Shown piece after piece: positions 1 through 5,108 of a DNA stretch of 5,108 nucleotides. The notes beneath the pieces are model-generated. The model searched no databases, was not told the origin of the DNA, and saw only the letters and a list, made by a program, of their open reading frames with translations. The DNA comes from Lachnoclostridium sp. UBA739. Its GTDB lineage: Bacteria > Bacillota_A > Clostridia > Lachnospirales > Lachnospiraceae. The translations under genes and the position numbers were made by a program. The stretch lies in contig DBKX01000079.1 in NCBI GenBank assembly GCA_002297865.1, positions 1-5,108 on the forward strand. The letters are read 5' to 3'. Each line of letters opens with the position of its first letter. Within the stretch, counting starts at the first letter, position 1.

Positions 1-1
1 T

Positions 2-100
2 GATAAAATGCTTGATAACATTTCTCATTGTGCGGTGAGACAACGCACCTACTATGATTTCAACCGTACAGCTCGAAAAATATTGCGAAGAATGTGTTAA
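2..100 (+). CDS. C-terminal fragment of an unrecognised protein (gene continues beyond left edge)
   Basis: An open frame runs from the first bases of the window to a TAA at 98-100, giving 32 residues with no in-frame stop. The tail is basic and reads CAVRQRTYYDFNRTARKILR before ending RMC. I do not recognise the family. Support for its being real is modest: the frame is open to the window edge, and it stops 28 nt before the stop of the convergent exporter gene, which is a natural convergent arrangement. Thirty-two codons is short enough that chance cannot be excluded. No hairpin with a T-run is evident in the 28-nt gap between the two stops, so I see no clear shared terminator. Confidence 0.45.
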   Translation, partial: DKMLDNISHCAVRQRTYYDFNRTARKILRRMC

Positions 101-128
101 TTATAATGCAAAAAAAGAATTGGAGAAA

Positions 129-2318
129 CTATACATCCAATTGTTTTTTCACTAAATCATAGTAATAACCTTTCAGTTTTAAAAGTTGCTCATGTCTGCC
201 ACTTTCAACGATTCGTCCGTCATTCAAAACAGCTATTTGATCAGCATTTATTATTGTGCTCAACCTATGGGCAATTACTACAACTGTTTTATCCTTAAAA
301 AAATCGCTTAGACTTGAAACTATGGCGTTTTCGCTTTTTGCATCCAATGAGTTGGTTGCCTCATCAAAGAACAAATAGTCTGGATTCTTGTAAATAGCCC
401 TTGCTATCAGAATACGCTGAGCTTGACCCTTGCTCAATTTTATTCCCTCCTGTCCAACTACCGTATTATAGCCTAAAGGCATGTTGTCTATAAATTCTGA
501 AGAATTAGACATTCTTATTGCCATATTCAAACGGGAATAGTCAATATTGTCATCTTCTATAGATATGTTTCGGGCTATAGTATCAGAAAAGATAACACCA
601 TCTTGCATAACGGCACCACACTGACGACGCCACCATTGAATGTTATATGCTTTCAGTTCATCTGACCCAAGACGCACAGTTCCTTCTGTCGGCATATAAT
701 ACCCAAGCAGAATTTTCAGTAACGTTGTCTTTCCACTTCCTGAGGCTCCTACTATAGCTGTAACCTTTCCTCGTTTTATATCCAAGTTGATATCTTGCAG
801 AATATACCTGTCAGAAAATTTATCATAAGAGAAGTTTAGATGAGAAACTGTTATAGCCGTTGCGAATGAAGGATTCACAGATTCTATATTTCCATAAATA
901 TTCTCTTCGCTCGGCAAATTACGGACTTCGTTTATTCTTTCCATACTTATTCTAACGTCCTGAGAGGAATATATAAACCCCATAAGCTGTTCTACCGGTC
1001 CGTTTAGCTGACCTATTATATATTGTATAGCCAACATTCCCCCCAATGAAACATTTCCAAGTATTACCGCATAAGCAGTAAATGCTGTCATAACAATGTT
1101 TTTCGTCTCGTTAAGGAGTATACTACCTATTTCTTGCGTCTGCTGTAATTTCAGATTTTTTGTTTGAACTGAAAACATCTGCCTTTGGGTTTCTTTCCAT
1201 TCAGCACAACGTCTTGCTTCACAATTTTGCAATTTAATTTCCTGTAAGTTATTGATATATTGGTAAATCTTAATATTATTTTCTGACTGTTTGTCAAAAT
1301 ATTCATAATCAATAACCTTCCTCTTTTTAAGAAATACAATTGTCCATAAAACATATAAAATACTGAATACAGCAAATACGAAATATACGATGGAATTATA
1401 CAACAACAATACATTTGAAAAAATGAGAAACAAAATTGAAGAATAAATGATATTGGGAATTTGTGTTGTCAAAAATGAATTTATTCGAGAATGGTCATAT
1501 AGGCGTTGTTGCAAATCACCAATATGTTTTGATTCTATATACCACATCGGCAACCTTACCAACTTTATCAAAAATTCACTGACCATAGAAATATTTATAC
1601 TCATGGAAATCTTTACCAGTATCCATTTTCTGACAAAATCAAAAGTAATCTTTCCTAATGTTAAAGCAAGTTGCCCTAACAGAACCAGCATAATAAAGAA
1701 CATATTTTTGTCCTTTATACCAATATCAACAATTTTTTGCGTAAGAAACGGAAGTAAAGAAAGGAATATACCCGTAATAAGCAACGTAAAAAATATTAGA
1801 GATATAGACTTGGCATACTGTTTCAGATAAATTGATATTCTGAAAGAATTACTTTTGTTGTCATATTTAGTATAATTATAAAATTTATCTGTCGGCTCCA
1901 CAAACATGGCATATCCTTCAGAATCACTTTTGGAATCAATACTCCAATATTTTACAAAATCATCATATTCATACTTAATCCTTCCTTTTGCCGGATCTGC
2001 AATATAAAATGAATTTCCTTTCACTTTATAGAGAACAACATAATGATTTTTATTCCAATGCAATATACATATACTATTTACTTTTCTTAGCTCATTCAAA
2101 GGAATCCTAACACTTTTCGTAAGAAAACCGAAATGCTCAACAGTACTTCTTATCTGCTTAAATGACATGCCATTGACATTTGCTCTGCAAAAATCAAGTA
2201 TTATATCGTAAGAAACATCATTTCCAAAATATTTGCACAGCATTTCCACACATGCAACTCCACAATGTGCCGAGTCACGCTGCATGACGAAAGGGAATCT
2301 TTTGAAAAGTCTTGTCAT
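129..2318 (-). CDS. C39 peptidase-containing ABC exporter for a double-glycine peptide
   Basis: This 729-residue inner membrane protein should cleave a double-glycine leader and export the released peptide using ATP; that is the established role of the LagD/ComA/CvaB-like class, and the length is normal for it. The N-terminal C39 peptidase (about 1-140) shows oxyanion Gln13, catalytic Cys19 in QRDSAHCG, His92 in KNHYVV and Asp108 in ADP, so it should be active. The membrane domain (about 165-445) has hydrophobic segments near 171-193, 204-224, 286-307, 309-330 and 404-445. The nucleotide-binding domain (about 487-725) has an A-loop Tyr498, Walker A GASGSGKT (524-531), Q-loop Gln572, signature LSKGQ (628-632), Walker B YLFFDE (648-653), D-loop SLDA and switch His684. 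The signature has Lys in place of the usual third-position Gly. Met1 is preferred over Met12 because it leaves the usual short stretch before the catalytic motif. It starts 2 nt after the barrel gene stop, so it is probably cotranscribed and translationally coupled. Its specific substrate is inferred from the neighbouring precursor-like gene. Confidence 0.95.
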   Translation of the reverse strand: MTRLFKRFPFVMQRDSAHCGVACVEMLCKYFGNDVSYDIILDFCRANVNGMSFKQIRSTVEHFGFLTKSVRIPLNELRKVNSICILHWNKNHYVVLYKVKGNSFYIADPAKGRIKYEYDDFVKYWSIDSKSDSEGYAMFVEPTDKFYNYTKYDNKSNSFRISIYLKQYAKSISLIFFTLLITGIFLSLLPFLTQKIVDIGIKDKNMFFIMLVLLGQLALTLGKITFDFVRKWILVKISMSINISMVSEFLIKLVRLPMWYIESKHIGDLQQRLYDHSRINSFLTTQIPNIIYSSILFLIFSNVLLLYNSIVYFVFAVFSILYVLWTIVFLKKRKVIDYEYFDKQSENNIKIYQYINNLQEIKLQNCEARRCAEWKETQRQMFSVQTKNLKLQQTQEIGSILLNETKNIVMTAFTAYAVILGNVSLGGMLAIQYIIGQLNGPVEQLMGFIYSSQDVRISMERINEVRNLPSEENIYGNIESVNPSFATAITVSHLNFSYDKFSDRYILQDINLDIKRGKVTAIVGASGSGKTTLLKILLGYYMPTEGTVRLGSDELKAYNIQWWRRQCGAVMQDGVIFSDTIARNISIEDDNIDYSRLNMAIRMSNSSEFIDNMPLGYNTVVGQEGIKLSKGQAQRILIARAIYKNPDYLFFDEATNSLDAKSENAIVSSLSDFFKDKTVVVIAHRLSTIINADQIAVLNDGRIVESGRHEQLLKLKGYYYDLVKKQLDV

Positions 2319-2320
2319 CT

Positions 2321-4594
2321 TTACAATATTATAGAAGAATTCACCGAATTGTTGCTCTCTATTTTCTTATGACTAATCTTCCTGCCAAAATCAAAACTAT
2401 AACTCAGCTTTACGTAAACCTGTCTATCCTGTGCATCTGAATAGCTGCGAGTAAAAGTATTGTATCTGTCATAGCTATAATAACGGCATATTCCAGAATT
2501 CTTCTCGAAAATCCTTTTTGCTCCAATTTCCAAGAACAATCCTTTATAGCCCCAAGTTGCCAATAGTCCATAGTCTGGCAAAGACTCCATAATCATAGGT
2601 GTACTTGACAACATTTTAGATTTTGAATTATAGTATGCCGAAAATGCAAAGTTCTTTAAATGATACAGCACATTGACATTATATATAAAATTATCAATAT
2701 GGTCTTTGTCCTTTCCCGTCACACTCTGCCTTTGATACGCAAGGCTGCATCTAATTTGGAAATTCCTTCCAAGGCAACTGACAACTGAGTTGACACCAAA
2801 CTTGCAATCATTGAAGTTACCGTCGGAAATATATGTCTGTACAAGCTTTCCTGCATCCGTCACATAGTTATTTTTCGACAAGTCATAAAGGGCATTATAC
2901 GAAAAGAACGCAGACATACGGAAGTTGCCTGTATGGATATTATACGACAAAAGTCCGTCAAGAATCTTCATCGACTGCAAATACGGATTTCCACGCACCA
3001 CCTGAAGGGTGTTTATTTGCTGTTCCGCAGAATTCATTCTCGAAAGCATTGGTATTGTGGAGCCCATCCTTACATCCATGAAAAGGCTATTCGTCTTGGA
3101 AATATAATAATTCACCGTCAATGCCGGACGAGGATAAACTTTCGAATACCGGTATTTGTTTATTTCATTGTGGCACACATCAAATCCAGCCTGACAACTC
3201 AAATAGAATTTTCCGTTTTGAATGTATGTATAAGTTGGATAAAGCAAAAAATCATTTGACACAAGTTGCTGGTCATTTTCTCTATTACTATAATAATAGT
3301 TTTTGTTACGACTGTATACATCCCAAAGGAATACGCTAAAACTGTTGTTCCTGTTTATTCTGTAATTCCACTTAAGATTACCGTCAAACTTATATGCATG
3401 CTCCCTTATGTCGTTACATAAATTAAAATCATTCTCCTCATATGCCCTGTCATACGTCCTGTTCAAATATGAACATGTCAGTTTCGCCTCAATTGAATGA
3501 TTTTTATTTATATCCTTCCTTAAAAACATATTCAGCGTCGGCGAAATATCCTTAGTATGTAAGTTTTGCAAAGCACGACTATCATAAAGTCCATCTGCCA
3601 TATAGACTATTTCTGAACTCTCCTTTGAAAAGTCCTTTGAATATTTCATACCCATTTGAGCGTAAAACATAGTATTTTGGCTCTTGTACAACGTTTTGAA
3701 CACTCCTGAATAGCTGTCGCCGCCACTTTTTCCGCCAGTGATGTTTGTTTTTCTCTCTATCGGCTTGTCTATCAGCAGATGCTCCACACCATTAGATTTT
3801 ATACCGTTGTCTCTGTTGTTTGCTATTTCCCCCATAATGGTATAATTCCATTTTTTCGAGTCAAGGCTCAGTTGGACAGACTGGTCGTGGGTATTATAAA
3901 AGAAACGATTGTCGGTTCTGACGTCTACATAGCCTCCATAATCATAATGACGAAGAATGAAATTTACGACCTTCTGTTCGTTGGGAAATTTTTCCATATT
4001 GCCATCGTAAACTTCTACTCTAATAATATCTTTAGGCCGAAGGCTTTTAACCTCACCAATATTTGATTTTCTTCCATCAATATACATGGAAAGACTGCTT
4101 CCGTCAGTAGAACTGACAGAATTTGTAAAAGGATTCACATTCAGTTCCGGCAACATTATATTATACAGTAAGGAAATGCCAGAATTGGAACTGTTCTTTT
4201 GCTGCTGCGTGGGCAAATATACAATGGAATTGTCTGAGACCCTGACAACTTCACCCTTGACAACAACTTCGGCAAGAGAATTTGTTTTATCAGACAATAC
4301 TACATCTGCGGTTATGGTATCTTGTGGAGCAAACCTTAACACTTGAGGCTCAAAAGATGCGTTCGAGTAAGAAACATTTACACTGTCAAGTGAAAAAAAA
4401 GAGAATTGATAATAACCGTCATTGTTTGTTGCAGCTCCAATAACCCTGTCAAGTTTTACTAAGACAGCTACATTAGGTATCGGTTTGCCTTCGGAATCAT
4501 ACACATGACCATGAATTACACACTTTTTCTGTGCAAACAAATTAATACATGAAATAAACAAGAGGATAAGGAAGAAAGGATAACGTATGCGCAT
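2321..4594 (-). CDS. TonB-receptor-like outer membrane beta-barrel protein with carboxypeptidase-regulatory-like domain
   Basis: This 757-residue protein is predicted to be an outer membrane barrel. Residues 1-21 form a signal peptide (basic MRIRY, hydrophobic core, probable cut after Ala21 in LFAQ). Residues about 24-102 match a carboxypeptidase-regulatory-like beta-sandwich (IHGHVYDSEGKPIPNVAV, then NNDGYYQF). A linker SLAEVVVKGE (106-115) precedes a plug-like domain (about 115-217) with MYIDGR, LRPKDIIRVEVYDG and VVNFIL. The remainder is rich in alternating polar/aromatic strands typical of the Bacteroidota outer membrane beta-barrel family, ending near KLSYSFDFGR with a polar tail of about 20 residues. 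I see no clear TonB box. It lies 14 nt after the peptide gene and 2 nt before the C39 exporter, which suggests it works on the same peptide: as outer membrane exit channel, receptor or immunity protein. Family knowledge supports barrel and location; the transport role and direction are inference. Confidence 0.9.
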   Translation of the reverse strand: MRIRYPFFLILLFISCINLFAQKKCVIHGHVYDSEGKPIPNVAVLVKLDRVIGAATNNDGYYQFSFFSLDSVNVSYSNASFEPQVLRFAPQDTITADVVLSDKTNSLAEVVVKGEVVRVSDNSIVYLPTQQQKNSSNSGISLLYNIMLPELNVNPFTNSVSSTDGSSLSMYIDGRKSNIGEVKSLRPKDIIRVEVYDGNMEKFPNEQKVVNFILRHYDYGGYVDVRTDNRFFYNTHDQSVQLSLDSKKWNYTIMGEIANNRDNGIKSNGVEHLLIDKPIERKTNITGGKSGGDSYSGVFKTLYKSQNTMFYAQMGMKYSKDFSKESSEIVYMADGLYDSRALQNLHTKDISPTLNMFLRKDINKNHSIEAKLTCSYLNRTYDRAYEENDFNLCNDIREHAYKFDGNLKWNYRINRNNSFSVFLWDVYSRNKNYYYSNRENDQQLVSNDFLLYPTYTYIQNGKFYLSCQAGFDVCHNEINKYRYSKVYPRPALTVNYYISKTNSLFMDVRMGSTIPMLSRMNSAEQQINTLQVVRGNPYLQSMKILDGLLSYNIHTGNFRMSAFFSYNALYDLSKNNYVTDAGKLVQTYISDGNFNDCKFGVNSVVSCLGRNFQIRCSLAYQRQSVTGKDKDHIDNFIYNVNVLYHLKNFAFSAYYNSKSKMLSSTPMIMESLPDYGLLATWGYKGLFLEIGAKRIFEKNSGICRYYSYDRYNTFTRSYSDAQDRQVYVKLSYSFDFGRKISHKKIESNNSVNSSIIL

Positions 4595-4608
4595 AATTCT
4601 GAATATTT

Positions 4609-4800
4609 TTAATGTTGTCTTGATTTTTTATAATAGTTGCCCATCAACCAATTTATAAATTTTCCCTCATCATTTTTGTAGACACAACACAATTCCTTTT
4701 CAGTCCCTTCAAAAAACATTACTTGTACCACCAACAATCATGTCCATCAAATCGTCATCTATGGATTTCCCAATTTTAATTTTTCTAATTCTTGTACCAT
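4609..4800 (-). pseudogene. Double-glycine leader peptide precursor, frame-disrupted (pseudogene, sequencing error or recoded)
   Basis: From ATG 4800 the zero frame reads MVQELEKLKLGNP and hits TAG at 4761-4759. The -1 frame from about 4768 continues GKSIDDDLMDMIVGG-TSNVF to TGA at 4711-4709. The original frame resumes after the T6 run at 4716-4711 and reads EGTEKELCCVYKNDE..., ending at TAA 4611-4609. One missing base in the GGGAAA stretch (4771-4766) and one extra T in the T6 run would restore a 63-residue precursor. Its 25-residue leader ends Gly-Gly (codons 4732-4727) with Ile-4, Met-7 and Ile-12 relative to the cut, the established C39/double-glycine pattern. The 38-residue core has Cys-Cys at core positions 13-14, a WLMG motif, YYKK near the end and near-neutral to slightly basic charge. 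The start sits about 29 nt below a good promoter and behind an A-rich leader, and the stop is 14 nt before the barrel gene. The precursor identity is well supported. The cause of the broken frame is not resolved. I do not recognise the core family. Confidence 0.72.
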
Positions 4801-4828
4801 AATATTTTGTTTTAAAGATTTATTGCTG

Positions 4829-4859
4829 CAAATATACAATAAAGAATCATATTTACAAA
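4829..4859 (-). promoter_or_regulatory. Bacteroidota-type promoter for the peptide-barrel-exporter operon
   Basis: On the minus strand, TTTG at 4859-4856 (the -33 element) is separated by 19 nt from TATATTTG at 4836-4829 (the -7 element). This matches the known Bacteroidota primary sigma consensus TTTG-N19-21-TAnnTTTG. Transcription would start around 4825-4820, leaving about 20-25 nt of A-rich leader (AAAACAAAATATT) before ATG 4800. An A8 tract lies just upstream at 4877-4870 and could act as an UP-like element. No other promoter of comparable quality was seen at the short gene junctions inside the operon. Confidence 0.75.
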
Positions 4860-4897
4860 CAAATAGTTATTTTTTTTGCACTTTTAATAAAAAAACG

Positions 4898-4974
4898 ATA
4901 AGATTTATAACAGCATAGGCTATTTAAAATGTTCCTATTAGTTTCTCAGAATCCGAAAGCCTCGTAAATCTTAT
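4898..4974 (-). terminator. 10-bp inverted repeat followed by a T7 run; possible terminator of the upstream gene
   Basis: On the minus strand ATAAGATTTA (4974-4965) and its exact complement TAAATCTTAT (4907-4898) flank a 57-nt loop, and the second arm is followed by CG and then seven T (4895-4889). It lies between the stop of the upstream minus-strand gene (4992) and the operon promoter (4859-4829), where a terminator would be expected. A smaller internal pair ATAGG/CCTAT sits within the loop. The loop is long and the stem AT-rich, so this is not a classical intrinsic terminator, and the repeat could instead be a regulatory or chance palindrome. The rest of 4860-4991 shows no gene that I can support. 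Confidence 0.35.
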
Positions 4975-4991
4975 GCCTGAGTCATCTCATT

Positions 4992-5108
4992 TTACAAAAG
5001 ACTTTCTATGAACGACTTCAACTTATCCACGAGATACAGCGGAAGGTTGAGCAAGTCATCGTCTTTTCGCATATTGAGTGTAGAAAGACGAACAGACAAT
5101 TGTGGGGA
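4992..5108 (-). CDS. C-terminal fragment of an unrecognised protein (gene continues beyond right edge)
   Basis: A minus-strand frame is open from the right edge to TAA at 4994-4992, giving 38 residues. It reads SPQLSVRLSTLNMRKDDDLL and continues NLPLYLVDKLKSFIESLL, a pattern of a short strand, an acidic turn and a final amphipathic helix that looks like a genuine protein C-terminus. I do not recognise the family. It lies upstream of the peptide operon on the same strand, but 132 nt, a repeat-plus-T-run and a strong promoter lie between its stop and the operon's -33 element. It is therefore probably a separate transcription unit, although read-through is possible. Confidence 0.6.
   Translation of the reverse strand, partial: SPQLSVRLSTLNMRKDDDLLNLPLYLVDKLKSFIESLL

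Noticed and set aside
30..48. Small hairpin GTGCG-9 nt-CGCAC
   Set aside because: Only 5 bp, no T-run, and it lies within the partial plus-strand coding region upstream of its stop.
1151..1414. Minus-strand open frame of 87 codons
   Set aside because: It is an alternative frame within the exporter transmembrane region; the exporter frame is continuous through it.
1447..1830. Plus-strand open frame of 127 codons
   Set aside because: It lies wholly inside the exporter gene on the opposite strand, has no recognisable domain, and the exporter is certain from its motifs.
2833..4346. Several plus-strand open frames of 72-108 codons (2833-3081, 2933-3259, 3121-3339, 3779-4066, 4086-4346)
   Set aside because: All are antisense shadows within the outer membrane protein gene, overlap one another in part, and look like low-quality protein sequence.
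4532..4594. Possible lipoprotein signal in the barrel protein (FISC, Cys16)
   Set aside because: The -3 residue is Phe, the cysteine lies inside the hydrophobic core, and a better type I site (LFA-QK) follows; barrel proteins of this kind are not usually lipoproteins.
4609..4719. Intact 36-residue ORF starting at ATG 4719 (MFFEGTEKELCC...)
   Set aside because: It is the core region read without its leader. It would not be recognised by the C39 exporter, and it starts within the T-run junction, so it is better explained as the 3' part of the precursor gene.
1..5108. CRISPR arrays, insertion sequences, tRNA or rRNA genes
   Set aside because: No regularly spaced repeats, no transposase motifs or terminal repeats and no tRNA- or rRNA-like sequence were seen.

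Overview
The window looks like Bacteroidota DNA, most likely Bacteroidales (Bacteroides/Prevotella-like). It is AT-rich, it has a promoter of the Bacteroidota type (TTTG - 19 nt - TATATTTG), its start codons have A-rich leaders rather than strong Shine-Dalgarno sites, and it encodes a TonB-receptor-like outer membrane barrel with an N-terminal carboxypeptidase-regulatory-like domain.

Layout. Positions 2-100 (+) hold the last 32 codons of an unrecognised gene that enters from the left edge. Most of the window (129-4859, minus strand) is one compact operon read right to left: promoter 4859-4829; a small frame-disrupted peptide gene 4800-4609; 14 nt later a 757-residue outer membrane beta-barrel protein (4594-2321); and 2 nt later a 729-residue ABC exporter with an N-terminal C39 peptidase (2318-129). 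Positions 4860-4991 carry no gene but contain a 10-bp inverted repeat followed by a T-run, possibly the terminator of the upstream gene. Positions 4992-5108 (minus) are the C-terminal 38 codons of another unrecognised gene entering from the right edge.

How it fits together (inference). The small gene, read across two compensating single-base frame changes, gives a 63-residue double-glycine precursor: a 25-residue leader ending Gly-Gly with hydrophobic residues at -4, -7 and -12, then a 38-residue core with a Cys-Cys pair and an aromatic, basic C-terminus. A C39 ABC exporter is the enzyme class that cuts after Gly-Gly and pumps the core across the inner membrane. The barrel protein between them could be the outer membrane conduit, a receptor for the peptide or an immunity factor. 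No HlyD-type adaptor and no TolC homologue are present in the window. The system therefore looks like a dedicated peptide (bacteriocin or signal) secretion cassette.

The main puzzle is the broken precursor frame. It may be sequencing error at homopolymers, a decayed gene, or, less likely, recoding: the two frame junctions fall on GGGAAAT and TTT-TGA, both of which resemble known frameshift sites.
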